Source: UBA5239 sp031548025
Lineage (GTDB): Bacteria > Verrucomicrobiota > Lentisphaeria > Victivallales > Victivallaceae
Assembly (NCBI GenBank): GCA_031548025.1
Contig: JAVBRM010000032.1
Span: 11,931-75,930, forward strand
Reading direction: 5' to 3'
DNA: 64,000 nt
A program made the position numbers and the translations under genes. The notes below the pieces were generated by a model that worked only from the letters and a program-made list of their open reading frames with translations, was not told where the DNA came from and made no database searches. This document shows positions 44,075 through 53,337 of the stretch, in pieces. Numbering within the stretch: the first letter of the stretch is position 1; every line of letters begins with the position of its first letter.

Positions 44075-46795
44075 TTACTCCTTTAGCAGCCAGCCTTGGA
44101 AGTCATTCGGAGCGACTGTTCCCTGAATTGGAGAACTTACCGTGACAGGCCGGTCGCTTTCGTTCATAATGACCAGCAGCCGTTTGCCGGCGGGGTTCCG
44201 CAGAAGAATCCAGTTGTTGCTGCCGGTGACTTTGATGGAGGAGGAAATATCTTGTCGATGGATGAAAAATTCCTCATGTTCCGTGACGAACGCGGAGGTT
44301 GCGGCGATAGCGTCAAAACTCCGCCCGTCGAGGTTGTTGTACTCAAAAAGGAGGATGCCGCCGCGGCTGTCGACCATTCGCCTCATGAGAGTGGCACGCT
44401 TCATAGCCGGTGGTTCGATGCGTTCATGAGCCAGACATGGTTCTACCAATTCGCCCAGCAGCAGCGGGGTGTCGCCGATGGCCTGAAGGGTAGCTTCCAG
44501 ATCCTTTACCGGGCGGCCGTAACCACAGGCGGCCAGGTCGATCTTGCCATTGAGTTGCACCCAGTCGACCCCGTAAAAACGGTTCGTGTAAGCGGATTGA
44601 TAACCGGTGTAGACCGAAAGACGGCATTGCCCGTCGCTGAACTGATGGATGATATCCCGCATCACTCCAGCGATTGCCGCCTGCTTGCCGTTCATGTAAT
44701 GGGTCCACTGCGGGAGGTACTTACCGGCAATCTGCTCCTTGGCTACGGTTTCTGAAATGGCCTCCTTCTGCCGGAAATCATCCAGACAGCGCGGACAATA
44801 ACAGGTCAGAGTATTGGCCAGTACATTGCCTTCGAAGTCCCAGCAGATATACCAGGGCTTGAGTTGGCGGTTATAGATAGAGAGCAACCCGGTCGTCAAT
44901 TGTTTATGCGCCTCGGCGTCATCGCGCAAGATTGTCGAGCATACCGGCAGAGTGGACTGTACGGAAGCGAATTCGGGGTGGTTCCCGACGAATTCGTCAA
45001 ATTTGTAAGTGTTGAGATATACCAACACCATGTTTTTCAGCGAAGGATGCGGAATGTTCCAACTCTCCGTGACGCCGATATCGACCAGCTGTTGCGCCAG
45101 CTTGGCCTGCAGCTTTTTATCATCCATATTTTTCAGCCAACCCGGCCATATCTGAACGATCAGCCGTGGCGGCTGTTTTCCTTTGACGTATGGGATTACC
45201 TGATAATCGAGTGCCTGCGGTACTTCCAGCATATTCGTCTGCTCAGAAGTCGCGTAGTAGAAGAGCTTTCCCTGCGGGGCGGCGGTTTCTGCCGGAGCCT
45301 TGACGACGAGCGAAATGTACTGATGCAGTTTCAGCTTCGGATCATACGCCAGGGGTTGATTCACCTTGACCTGATAGCGATGATAATTTTTGCCGTTGCG
45401 TTGAACCTCCTGCGGACCGCTGAATTCAAGCCGGTAAATTTTGTAATGCCCGGATGCTCCGGCCACGATGAAGTCTTCCGGCACTTCGAGATTCAGTGTG
45501 TAATCCGTCAGAGTGGCGCCTTCCACGCCTTTCGGCAACATCAACAATTGCTGGTAATCGCCGGCCATGATATAAACGCCTTTACCGGAGCGGTTCGGCC
45601 AGATGACCGAGTCATTCCAGAGCAGGTTTTTGTTACCAGGCAGCATCGGAAAGGAGAAGTCGCCGATTTTCAGAAAACCGCCCACTGGCCCGCTTGCCTT
45701 GAGCTCCAGAATATTTTTACCGGTAGCCACGATTGAGCTCCCAGCAACGGATTTGCCGTTGAGGGTGAGCAGAAAATCACTTCCGACCAGGTGATTTTCG
45801 AGCGACAAGCCCTGGACCTGAAATTTGTACAAAGGAGACCGGAATAGTATTTGCAGAGAAGCCATATTACGACAGCTCCAGCGGAAATCGAAACTTCCGG
45901 GATGCTCAATTGTGAAATCAAGGTTGGCCGGAGTAGTACCTTTAACCGAGGTTCTGGCCGAGAACTTGCACGGTTTCTGCCCGGCGGAAGAGAGTTCGAT
46001 TTCAGAGGAGAGAAGGGCGCGGGGGCTGGCGAAATTCATTTTAAAGGTATTCGCTCCGGACTGGAATGTCGGAAGTTCCTCGAGCATGATGCCGGGCTGC
46101 GGTGCGGGGCTCAGGACCATTTCCGCGAAATTATCGAGGCTATGAAAGCCGACCCGGCACGGCTGCCAGGTGCTTTTTTCGCCGGCTGACTTGCCGATGC
46201 GGGCAAACTGGATACGGTACTTCCGGACGGGATCGATACTCAATCCTAGTTTTTTCAGTTCGATGGCTATTTCCGCGCACCAATATCCTTCGTGTTGCCC
46301 GGTTTTCACTACCGCTCCGGAGTTCCATTGGGTGCTGCGCGATTCCCACAGGCCGCCGCCGCATTCGGCGTCGTTGACGCTTCCGGCCGCATTGACGAAA
46401 ATATCATATACTTTTCGTTCCGTGCCAGACTGGATCAGGAAACCCGCCAAATCATCGGAGAATAATTCCCCGGCATCCGGTTTGCGCGCAGAAGTCTCGA
46501 ATTCATGGACGCGGTTCAGCAAGGTCTGCAGAATGCGGGTCTCGCACTTGAAAGCGATATAAAGTTTCACGCCGTCGTGGCACATATAGACTCGGGTTTG
46601 ATCGCCGGCCGCGATCCCGCTGGTATTTACCAGCACGAATGGATAAATTTGAATGGCCGAGCGCCACGCCGGGTCATCGAGGCTTCCGTCGAGAACCGGA
46701 GGTTGTTCGACTCGGCCTACAGTGACCAGTCCGGGACTGGCGGATAAATGCGCGGCAGAGAGAAATATACAGACAATTAGGAACAAGATTTTCAT
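44075..46795 (-). CDS. Secreted CBM9-containing protein with uncharacterised hydrolase-like domain
   Basis: 906 aa with a signal peptide (about 1-19). Residues 25-230 form a CBM9-like domain (GSLDDPAWRSA, YIAFKCE, GYWCAEIAIELKKLG). A beta-rich middle follows. From about 540 there is a barrel-like region with YICWDFEGNVL and CYCPRC, then GKIDLAACGYGRPV and GILLFEYNNLDGRSFD. The D/E pair in WDFEGN followed by C-x-C-x2-C resembles the GH20/DUF4838-type layout, but no family is secure. A C-terminal small beta domain ends the protein. It is the last gene of the GntR-pseudopilin operon and probably acts on an extracellular glycan. Confidence 0.7.
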   Translation of the reverse strand: MKILFLIVCIFLSAAHLSASPGLVTVGRVEQPPVLDGSLDDPAWRSAIQIYPFVLVNTSGIAAGDQTRVYMCHDGVKLYIAFKCETRILQTLLNRVHEFETSARKPDAGELFSDDLAGFLIQSGTERKVYDIFVNAAGSVNDAECGGGLWESRSTQWNSGAVVKTGQHEGYWCAEIAIELKKLGLSIDPVRKYRIQFARIGKSAGEKSTWQPCRVGFHSLDNFAEMVLSPAPQPGIMLEELPTFQSGANTFKMNFASPRALLSSEIELSSAGQKPCKFSARTSVKGTTPANLDFTIEHPGSFDFRWSCRNMASLQILFRSPLYKFQVQGLSLENHLVGSDFLLTLNGKSVAGSSIVATGKNILELKASGPVGGFLKIGDFSFPMLPGNKNLLWNDSVIWPNRSGKGVYIMAGDYQQLLMLPKGVEGATLTDYTLNLEVPEDFIVAGASGHYKIYRLEFSGPQEVQRNGKNYHRYQVKVNQPLAYDPKLKLHQYISLVVKAPAETAAPQGKLFYYATSEQTNMLEVPQALDYQVIPYVKGKQPPRLIVQIWPGWLKNMDDKKLQAKLAQQLVDIGVTESWNIPHPSLKNMVLVYLNTYKFDEFVGNHPEFASVQSTLPVCSTILRDDAEAHKQLTTGLLSIYNRQLKPWYICWDFEGNVLANTLTCYCPRCLDDFRQKEAISETVAKEQIAGKYLPQWTHYMNGKQAAIAGVMRDIIHQFSDGQCRLSVYTGYQSAYTNRFYGVDWVQLNGKIDLAACGYGRPVKDLEATLQAIGDTPLLLGELVEPCLAHERIEPPAMKRATLMRRMVDSRGGILLFEYNNLDGRSFDAIAATSAFVTEHEEFFIHRQDISSSIKVTGSNNWILLRNPAGKRLLVIMNESDRPVTVSSPIQGTVAPNDFQGWLLKE

Positions 46796-46808
46796 GAAGG
46801 ACGGTCCT

Positions 46809-47654
46809 TTACAGTTTCAGATTGTCGTTGGTGCTGAAAACCAGCTTTTCGAGTAGAATCCGGGTGTTGCCGCCGCACTCCGGGCGCAAGACGATGTTTT
46901 CGCCGGTTTCCATGGCAGTGAATGGGCCGAACTTGAGCCATTGCCATTCCGGAGATGGTGTCAACGGCAGTTTTTTCAGGGGCTGATAACCGGCGAAGAA
47001 GATGAGGCTGCCGGAGTTACCCTGAAGTTTGCAACGCACGTACATGTAATACGGCATGTCGATTTGTGGAGCAGGTATTCGCAAAAGCTGATACCAGTTG
47101 CCGCCGGATATAGCGGTGGTACCGTCAAGCTTGACCTGCTGACCATTGCCGGTGCCGGCGAAGTCCGCGGTAGTGAGTTCCGTTCTCTCAATGGGCCCCG
47201 GAAACAACTCGGGGGCGGGAAGTTCCTCGATCTTGATTTCACGAATTTCCGCCTCGGCGGCCCCATTGGCGGAGTAAAGGTAGACCAATAGTTGTTTCCA
47301 CTTGGGGTGTGCATACACGGAGGCTGTCATCTGCCGCCATTCCTGCGGATCGAGTTTGAATGCCGAATAATAATAGCCGGTCCGGTTGTCGTTGGAAATC
47401 GCCAGAGCGAAGGGACCACTTCCGCGAACATCGATGGTTATTTTGTAGCGCCGCCCATCGGGTACCGTGATCTTGGCCTGAATGCCGGTTGTCTTGGCCG
47501 AACAGGTGAATTTGAGCGTATTTTCGGCAGTTTGGACAATCAGAGTCTCGCCCTTGCCATACGGCGTCCAGGTAACAGACGTACTGCGGTATAATGACTC
47601 GGCGGAGGCGGTCAGAGCCAGCGCGGACAATGCGGCAATGATGATTTTTTTCAT
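46809..47654 (-). CDS. Secreted carbohydrate-binding-like beta-sandwich protein
   Basis: 281 aa with a signal peptide (MKKIIIAALSALALTASAES). Two beta-sandwich repeats are suggested: about 20-140 (KITIDVRGSGPFALAISNDN, AEIREIKIEELP) and 150-275 (YYMYVRCKLQGNSGSLIFFA, GNTRILLEKLVF). The pattern is that of CBM4/9/22-type modules found in secreted enzymes, here as a free-standing protein. No catalytic motif is seen. It lies 9 bp after the pseudopilin and 13 bp before the CBM9 protein, so it may help bind the same glycan. Confidence 0.65.
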   Translation of the reverse strand: MKKIIIAALSALALTASAESLYRSTSVTWTPYGKGETLIVQTAENTLKFTCSAKTTGIQAKITVPDGRRYKITIDVRGSGPFALAISNDNRTGYYYSAFKLDPQEWRQMTASVYAHPKWKQLLVYLYSANGAAEAEIREIKIEELPAPELFPGPIERTELTTADFAGTGNGQQVKLDGTTAISGGNWYQLLRIPAPQIDMPYYMYVRCKLQGNSGSLIFFAGYQPLKKLPLTPSPEWQWLKFGPFTAMETGENIVLRPECGGNTRILLEKLVFSTNDNLKL

Positions 47655-47663
47655 TTAAACTCC

Positions 47664-48440
47664 TTATTTCGGCAGCGGATATTCAGCTTTTTTGTTTTTC
47701 AATATGTTTTCTTCCGGATAACTCCAGCCGTGATAGACGCCTTTGTAGGCGGCCACGTGTCCGTCATAGAAAAGAACATTGCCCATGCCGTGCCGGATTT
47801 CCCCATATCTTTTAAGCGGAATATCGAGCTCATTCAGGATTTTGTCACCATTGTCATAGGTATTGTCTATATAATTAACATAGGTGACCGTGTTGCCGAT
47901 GTAAACATCATCAAATAACGCGGAAGTCAACGTCGGATATTTTATCTTCTTCAGGGTGGGCCAGTCCTTCGCGAAGTCCGGACTTGCGCCTTTGGAGTTA
48001 ATACTGTAATTATATGCGACATTCGTCCAGTTTGTGTAGTTTTGAGGAACGTTTTGCGCGGCATAAAACGGTTTATCGGGGCACTTGGTGATGACATTGC
48101 CGAGCATTTTGGCCTTGGTTTTGTCCTCGGTGGACGCACCGGTATTATAAGCGCTGGGCATGGACCCCGCCGGCATCGGCAAATACTTGGCCTGATACAG
48201 GAGCTGCGACCAAGTGCGGTTCCCGGGAGTGTAGGCAAAAGTCGGTATTACTGCCAGGTCGTAGTCGTTGGCATATTGGAGAGTAGCCAGTCCGATCTCT
48301 TTCAGGTTGTTGGAACAGGACGCTTTTTTGGCGGCGGTTCGCGCTTTGTTCAGCGCCGGCAACAGCATAGCGGCCAAAATAGCTATAATCGCTATGACTA
48401 CCAGCAACTCAATGAGCGTGAAAAACTTTCTTGCTTTCAT
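47664..48440 (-). CDS. Pseudopilin-like protein (H-X8-DGH)
   Basis: 258 aa. MKARKFFTLIELLVVIAIIA is the signal, with Phe in place of Gly before the FTLIE block. The C-terminal motif is RHGMGNVLFYDGHVA. AAAGGA precedes the ATG. It lies 17 bp after the GntR gene and 9 bp before the secreted binding protein. Like its paralogues it is expected to sit in the inner membrane or in a pilus-like fibre; direct evidence is absent. Confidence 0.85.
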   Translation of the reverse strand: MKARKFFTLIELLVVIAIIAILAAMLLPALNKARTAAKKASCSNNLKEIGLATLQYANDYDLAVIPTFAYTPGNRTWSQLLYQAKYLPMPAGSMPSAYNTGASTEDKTKAKMLGNVITKCPDKPFYAAQNVPQNYTNWTNVAYNYSINSKGASPDFAKDWPTLKKIKYPTLTSALFDDVYIGNTVTYVNYIDNTYDNGDKILNELDIPLKRYGEIRHGMGNVLFYDGHVAAYKGVYHGWSYPEENILKNKKAEYPLPK

Positions 48441-48457
48441 CTATTTTTATCCTTTTG

Positions 48458-49426
48458 TTAGGTTGTTCCGGTTCTGCGTTGGGGAAAGACCAGGATATGT
48501 TCCACATCATCCCGGTCGGCAGCGATGATATGGTCGAGTCTGCGGACTCCGGCCTCGAAAAGCTGCCAGACATTCTGCAGATAACTGGTGACCTCCACGC
48601 CCCAGATATCAGCCCGGTAATCATCGTCGAAATCGCTGTACAGGATATCTTGCTTCCATTTCATATTGTTCTGCCGCACCCACCAGACAACCGCGCCGGT
48701 GTGATTGATGGAGTCCGAAACCAACAGCAGAGGGCGGCGGTCGCTCCAACGGTGTTTTTCCAGAGCTTTCAGCTTGGCTTCGAACTCGTCCGGCAGGTAA
48801 AGCATATCGTAAAAACGCCCAAGTTCACGGCAGGCGTCCACAAAACCGTTCTCACGGTAATAAGTCACAGTGACGTTACTCTTGACGAAATACGGCAGGG
48901 CTTCCGGATACTGCAGCAATCGCTCGCGGGTAATCTCCCGGTAAGCGCCGAAGTGATCGGTCGATACGCAGCTGACCCGATCCAACGTCCGGTTTACCAG
49001 CACCTGCGGAATCTTGCCGATCAGAGGCACGATGATTTGTTCCATAACGTTCTGCTCCGGACTCATCCAGATCAAACCGTTGAATTTCAGCAGTTCCTTT
49101 TGCCGGGATTTTTGCTCCAGGTCCATATAGGTGAAAAAACCGCATTTAAAATCGGAATTACGAGCCACTGAGTTTCCCCAATCAATGACTGCGATATTGC
49201 GCTTGAACAGGGTGGGATCATTAATGAAGGTGCCTGAACCGTGACGCGCCCGCAACACGCCGTTACTGATCAGGTGGCTCATCGTGCGCTCGATGGTGGC
49301 GCGGGCCACGCCGAATTCCTCAACCAGCCGGGTTCGCGGCGGCAGTTGTGTGTCCACCTGGTAAACACCGCTGCGAATTCGGCGTTCGATCTCCTGGGCA
49401 ATCTGCAGATATTGACGGTTATGCAT
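48458..49426 (-). CDS. GntR-family regulator with C-terminal sensor domain
   Basis: 322 aa. Winged helix: YLQIAQEIERRIRSGVY, LPPRTRLVEEFGVARATIER and GVLRARHGSGTFI. The C-terminal part is a divergent LacI-like sensor (LIWMSPEQNVMEQ, VLVNRTLDRVSCVSTDHFGA). It heads the operon with pseudopilin, secreted binding protein and CBM9 protein. The promoter upstream is a perfect consensus, and AAACTAG occurs twice around it, a possible operator. The effector is unknown. Confidence 0.88.
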   Translation of the reverse strand: MHNRQYLQIAQEIERRIRSGVYQVDTQLPPRTRLVEEFGVARATIERTMSHLISNGVLRARHGSGTFINDPTLFKRNIAVIDWGNSVARNSDFKCGFFTYMDLEQKSRQKELLKFNGLIWMSPEQNVMEQIIVPLIGKIPQVLVNRTLDRVSCVSTDHFGAYREITRERLLQYPEALPYFVKSNVTVTYYRENGFVDACRELGRFYDMLYLPDEFEAKLKALEKHRWSDRRPLLLVSDSINHTGAVVWWVRQNNMKWKQDILYSDFDDDYRADIWGVEVTSYLQNVWQLFEAGVRRLDHIIAADRDDVEHILVFPQRRTGTT

Positions 49427-49464
49427 AATGGATACTCAACTCCAGTCTAGTTTTCTTTTCTTAT

Positions 49465-49493
49465 ATTATAATTGGACTAGTTTAGTTTGTCAA
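49465..49493 (-). promoter_or_regulatory. Consensus sigma-70 promoter of the GntR/CBM9 operon
   Basis: Minus strand TTGACA (49493-49488), a 17-bp spacer and TATAAT (49470-49465). AAACTAG occurs in the spacer and again about 30 bp downstream. Confidence 0.75.
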
Positions 49494-49817
49494 TAGCCAT
49501 TGCTCTTTTTTTCATAAAAAAGCGAAAAAAAGAAACCGAGCCATGAGACTACCGTCGAGACAAGGACGAGCTCGCCAGTAAGCGCCAGAGAAGTTAAGTT
49601 TTTGCATCAAATCGTGCATTATTTTTTGGGCGCAAGCAGGAACGTAAAGAAAAAAACATCAAACCCGACATCAAATTGTCAAGTTTTCATGGTCGCCGGA
49701 AACATCTCAATAAAATTGATTTTTTTTCGAACCCCGGGTTGTATTTTGGGGAAAGCGGGGTAAGTTATATCTTTCGTTATGGTATATATGACCTTAATCC
49801 GTTGATGAATGGATTTT

Positions 49818-49836
49818 TGCCCGGTTCGGCCGGGCA
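49818..49836 (+). promoter_or_regulatory. Leader hairpin upstream of prs
   Basis: TGCCCGG / CCGGGCA, a 7-bp perfect stem with a TTCGG loop, ends 94 bp before the prs start. There is no T-run after it, so it is not a simple terminator. It may stabilise or regulate the leader. Confidence 0.4.
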
Positions 49837-49930
49837 TACCCATGAGGTTGCCGCAATGCACTATAAAAGTGTCTTTTCGCTGCTGCGTCATTTGGATCAG
49901 GGTCGCAAGAAAACTGATAAGGACGTGGCA

Positions 49931-50878
49931 ATGCCTAAAAACATCTGCATTTATTCGGGCTCAGCAAACCCGCAATTGTCTCGCGAGATCGCGAATTATC
50001 TCGGCGTTCCGCTGGGCAAGGTGAATCTGCAACGATTTCCCGATGGCGAAGCTTTCTGCCAGTATGAGGAAAACGTCCGCCGGGCCGATGTATTCATCAT
50101 CCAACCGACCTGCGCGCCGACAAATGACAACCTGATGGAACTCCTGATCATGCTGGACGCCGCCAAGCGCGCTTCCGCCGCCAGGATTACCGCGGTATTG
50201 CCGTATTACGGTTATGCCCGTCAGGACCGCAAAGACCGCCCCCGGGTACCGATCAGCGCCAAGCTGGTTGCCAACCTGATTACCGTGGCCGGAGCCGACC
50301 GGGTGATTACCCTTGACTTGCATTCACAGCAGATTCAGGGATTTTTCGATATCCCGGTGGACAACCTGTATGCGCGTCCGGTGCTTTCGCCTTATTTGCA
50401 TCAGAAACTCGGCTCCGACGTGGTAGTGGTTTCACCGGACTCCGGCAGCGTAAAAATGGCTCAGACCTACTGTGATTCGCTGGATGCCGGACTCGCGGTT
50501 ATCGCCAAACGCCGGATCAGCGCCACCGCGGTGGCGACTTCACATCTGGTCGGGGACGTCAAAGGCCATACCTGCGTTATTACCGATGATATGACTTCCA
50601 CCGCCGGAACCCTCTGCGCCGCCGCCGACAAGCTGAAAGCCGAAGGCGCGAGCAAAGTTTTCGCCGCCATCTCCCACTGTGTGCTCAACGATGAAGGATA
50701 TGAACGTCTGAAGGGCAATACATCCATCGAAGAAATGGTGGCGACCGACAGTATTCCGGTCAACAATACGCTTGACGGACGCATCAAAGTTTTGAGTGTG
50801 GCTCCTTTGCTTGGCGAAGCAATCAAGCGCATTCATGAAGGCGTTTCGGTTTCGACATTATTTAGAATAAAGAAATGA
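49931..50878 (+). CDS. prs: Ribose-phosphate pyrophosphokinase (PRPP synthetase)
   Basis: 315 aa from the ATG at 49931, chosen by AAGGA about 8 nt upstream and the family start (MPKNICIYSGSANPQLSREI). FPDGEAFCQYEENVRRADVF, YYGYARQDRK, LDLHSQQIQGFFDIPVD and the PRPP-binding loop ITDDMTSTAGT are all present. It makes PRPP from ribose 5-phosphate and ATP for nucleotide, histidine and tryptophan synthesis. The normal length is about 315 aa. It is the first gene of the housekeeping cluster, 42 bp before rplY. Confidence 0.95.
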   Translation: MPKNICIYSGSANPQLSREIANYLGVPLGKVNLQRFPDGEAFCQYEENVRRADVFIIQPTCAPTNDNLMELLIMLDAAKRASAARITAVLPYYGYARQDRKDRPRVPISAKLVANLITVAGADRVITLDLHSQQIQGFFDIPVDNLYARPVLSPYLHQKLGSDVVVVSPDSGSVKMAQTYCDSLDAGLAVIAKRRISATAVATSHLVGDVKGHTCVITDDMTSTAGTLCAAADKLKAEGASKVFAAISHCVLNDEGYERLKGNTSIEEMVATDSIPVNNTLDGRIKVLSVAPLLGEAIKRIHEGVSVSTLFRIKK

Positions 50879-50920
50879 TAAAGCAGTTCATAGATTAACC
50901 AATTAATTGAAAGGAAAATT

Positions 50921-51556
50921 ATGAGCAAACACACGTACGAAATAGCAGTAACCCCGAGAACCGAAAAGGGAAGTGCTGCTGCCCGCCGCGGCCGCAACCA
51001 GGGGCTGGTTCCGGCCATCATCTACGCCAAAGGCAAGCCTGGCGAAGCAATCTATGTCAAAGCATCGGATTGGGAAGCCATTTCCCGTCATGACGTCAGC
51101 CTGATCGCCCTGAAAGGCGAAGGCATCGACAAGCTCGCGGTCATCAAGGAAGTTCAGATCAACCATCTGAAGGATTACTATGTGCATATCGACTTCAATG
51201 AAGTCATCCGCGGCGAAAAAGCCACCAGTCTGATTGCCGTTCATGCCAAACACGGTGAAATTCCGGTCGGCGTAAGCCAGGGCGGAGTTCTCAGCCAGGC
51301 CATGCATGAACTCGAAGTAACCTGTCTGCCCCAGGATATGCCCGAAAACCTCGAAGTCTCGATCGCCGGCATCGAACTCGGCAGCAGCTTGCATGTGAAA
51401 GACATCGTTCTGCCCCAGGGAGTGACAACTCATGCGGACCCGGAAGCCATCGTCTTCCATGTCATGCAGCCGAAGCTCCAGGAAGAAGCCGCCGAAGCCG
51501 CCGCCAACGAGCCGGCTGTGGTCGAAAAGAAGAAGAAAGAAAAGGAACAGGCCTGA
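50921..51556 (+). CDS. rplY: 50S ribosomal protein bL25 (long CTC form)
   Basis: 211 aa, the two-domain CTC form. The N-terminal 5S rRNA-binding part (RTEKGSAAARRGRNQGLVPAIIYAK) and the C-terminal TL5-like domain (SIAGIELGSSLHVKDIVLP) are both present. A charged tail rich in Ala, Glu and Lys ends the protein. AAAGGAAA precedes the ATG. The prs-rplY-pth order is conserved in many bacteria. Confidence 0.93.
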   Translation: MSKHTYEIAVTPRTEKGSAAARRGRNQGLVPAIIYAKGKPGEAIYVKASDWEAISRHDVSLIALKGEGIDKLAVIKEVQINHLKDYYVHIDFNEVIRGEKATSLIAVHAKHGEIPVGVSQGGVLSQAMHELEVTCLPQDMPENLEVSIAGIELGSSLHVKDIVLPQGVTTHADPEAIVFHVMQPKLQEEAAEAAANEPAVVEKKKKEKEQA

Positions 51557-51607
51557 TTTCAGGATGTCCGGTTCAACGTTGATTGATTGGCAGCAAAGGA
51601 TGATCGA

Positions 51608-52246
51608 ATGGCAACAGAACTCAGCCGCATAAAATTAGTGGTGGGGTTGGGAAATCCCGGGGTCGAATACGCCGGGACCAGGCACAATGCCGGGTTTGCC
51701 CTGATCGAGCAGCTTTTGAAGAAACTGCCGGGTTCATTTGAAAAATACAGTAAACATCACGGGATTGTTTTCCGGGGCCGTTTTCGCGGCGGTGAGTTGC
51801 TGATGCTGATGCCGATGACTTATATGAACTTAAGCGGCAAAGCGGTGGCGGCGCTGGCGGCGGGAGCGGACATAGCACCGCAGGAAATCCTGGTGGCTTA
51901 TGACGATGTCGATATCCAGCTCGGGCGCATGCGCTTGCGACAGGGCGGCAGCAGCGGCGGCCATCATGGCATCGATTCAATCATCGAATGCCTGAACTCA
52001 GGAGATTTTGCCAGGTTGCGCCTCGGTATCGGGGCAAAGGGAAACAAAAATCAAATCGACCACGTCCTGGGGCGATTCGCTCCTGAAGATCAGGAGATTT
52101 TCGACCAGGTGGTGGCAGCCGGAGCCGACGCGGCAATCTGCGCGCTGGCCCGGGGAATTGGCACGGCTATGAACAGCTTTAACAGCTGGCAGGTGCCGGA
52201 GCGTGAAGAAAGTCCTGAACCGGACGAAAAAAAACAGGTTCAATAA
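51608..52246 (+). CDS. pth: Peptidyl-tRNA hydrolase
   Basis: 212 aa from the ATG at 51608, with AAAGGA about 7 nt before. VVGLGNPGVEYAGTRHNAGF contains the conserved Asn and catalytic His; MPMTYMNLSGKAV and GHHGIDSI are the other family blocks. It frees tRNA from aborted peptidyl-tRNA in the cytoplasm. The C-terminus has a short acidic extension (EESPEPDEKK). Confidence 0.95.
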   Translation: MATELSRIKLVVGLGNPGVEYAGTRHNAGFALIEQLLKKLPGSFEKYSKHHGIVFRGRFRGGELLMLMPMTYMNLSGKAVAALAAGADIAPQEILVAYDDVDIQLGRMRLRQGGSSGGHHGIDSIIECLNSGDFARLRLGIGAKGNKNQIDHVLGRFAPEDQEIFDQVVAAGADAAICALARGIGTAMNSFNSWQVPEREESPEPDEKKQVQ

Positions 52247-52273
52247 ATAAATCAAACCATGGAGGAACAGGTT

Positions 52274-52597
52274 TTGAAAAAATATGAAGCAATCTTTATT
52301 TTGGACATCCGCAAGGTAGAGGATGAGGGAGAAGCTTTCAGCAAGGAATTCGCCGCGCTGGTCGAAAGTCTCGGCGGCAAAGTGGAAGACTCCATTCCGA
52401 TGGGACGTATCCAGTTCGCTTATGAAATTGAAAAACGCAAAGCCGGAATCTACTGGAACTTCGTTTTCGAAGCCGGTAACGAAGCCAACGCCGCGATCCT
52501 GGACAAATACCGTCTGGATGAACGTATCCTGCGCCCCTTTATCACCACTTATGACCGTCCGTCCAAGGATGCCCGTACCAAATTAATCGAAGTCTGA
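52274..52597 (+). CDS. rpsF: 30S ribosomal protein bS6
   Basis: 107 aa, started at TTG 52274. GGAGG at 52261-52265 lies 8 nt before this TTG, and translation from it gives a normal bS6 N-terminus (KKYEAIFILDIRK). The in-frame ATG at 52259 would contain that ribosome site. The rest (RIQFAYEIEKRKAGIYWNFVF) matches the family. It is followed by ssb, rpsR and rplI in the usual order. Confidence 0.9.
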   Translation: MKKYEAIFILDIRKVEDEGEAFSKEFAALVESLGGKVEDSIPMGRIQFAYEIEKRKAGIYWNFVFEAGNEANAAILDKYRLDERILRPFITTYDRPSKDARTKLIEV

Positions 52598-52634
52598 CAC
52601 ATAATCTGAATATTAGCGACGCGAGGAGGAATTT

Positions 52635-53297
52635 ATGGCTTCATATAACAAAGTAATTCTGTTGGGGAATTTGACGCGCGACCCTGAGTTGCGTTATACC
52701 AACAGCGGCACGGCCGTATGCGAATTCGGACTGGCGGTAAACCGCCGGGTCGGTAATGACCCGAATAAAGACGAGGTATGTTTCGTCGACATTGTTGTGT
52801 GGGACAAGCAAGCCGAAAGTACCGGCCGGATCCTGCAAAAGGGTGCTCCCGCGTTAATTGAAGGACGTTTGCAGCTCGATCAATGGCAGGACCGCGAAAG
52901 CGGACAGAAACGCAGCCGCCTCCGGGTGGTGGCGGAACGGGTCCAATTCATCGGCGCCCGCCAGGAACGGGAAGAATTCGACGGCGGCGATATGGCTCCG
53001 CCACCGCAACAGCAGCAGAACTATGCCCCACGGCAGAGTCAACCGCCACAGAATCAGTATCCGCAGCAGCAACAGCAGCGCGGTTATCAGAGTCAGGGCG
53101 GCGGCGGTTACCAGAAACAGGGTGGTTATCAGCAGCAGCAGGGCGGCGGCTATCAGCAACCGCGCCAGCAGCAGAGTAGCTACCAGCCCCCGCAGGCCCC
53201 GCAACAGCAGGGCGGTTACCAACAGGACCCGCCGATGCCGTCCCCGGACGCTTTCGACGTGGGCATGGATGGCGCCGAAGACGATATCCCGTTTTAA
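52635..53297 (+). CDS. ssb: Single-stranded DNA-binding protein with long Gln/Gly/Tyr-rich tail
   Basis: 220 aa. The OB-fold (about 1-112) has VILLGNLTRDPELRYTNSGT, VWDKQAESTGRILQKGAP and IEGRLQLDQWQDRESGQ. From about 118 to 205 the sequence is low-complexity, rich in Gln, Gly, Tyr and Pro, with repeated GGYQ and QQQ units. The tip DDIPF is the conserved partner-recruiting end. GAGGAGG precedes the ATG. It binds ssDNA during replication and repair; the long tail is prion-like in composition. Confidence 0.95.
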   Translation: MASYNKVILLGNLTRDPELRYTNSGTAVCEFGLAVNRRVGNDPNKDEVCFVDIVVWDKQAESTGRILQKGAPALIEGRLQLDQWQDRESGQKRSRLRVVAERVQFIGARQEREEFDGGDMAPPPQQQQNYAPRQSQPPQNQYPQQQQQRGYQSQGGGGYQKQGGYQQQQGGGYQQPRQQQSSYQPPQAPQQQGGYQQDPPMPSPDAFDVGMDGAEDDIPF

Positions 53298-53337
53298 ACG
53301 AACAAATTGATGAAATTTAAACATAAGGTAAAAAATT

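Larger units (their letters stand above)
49427..49930. other. 504-bp intergenic region between GntR and prs
   Basis: It holds the GntR promoter on the minus strand (49465-49493) and a hairpin before prs (49818-49836). The frame of prs stays open back to 49676, but there is no conserved sequence or ribosome site there. I see no RNA gene or repeat in the remainder. Confidence 0.6.

Noticed and set aside
49676..49930. N-terminal extension of prs by 85 residues
   Set aside because: The extension shows no conservation, contains a hairpin, and the ATG at 49931 has a ribosome site and the standard family start.
53020..53230. Possible CRISPR-like or tandem repeat array
   Set aside because: The repetition comes from CAG/GGC codons of the SSB low-complexity tail, with no constant repeat and spacer lengths.
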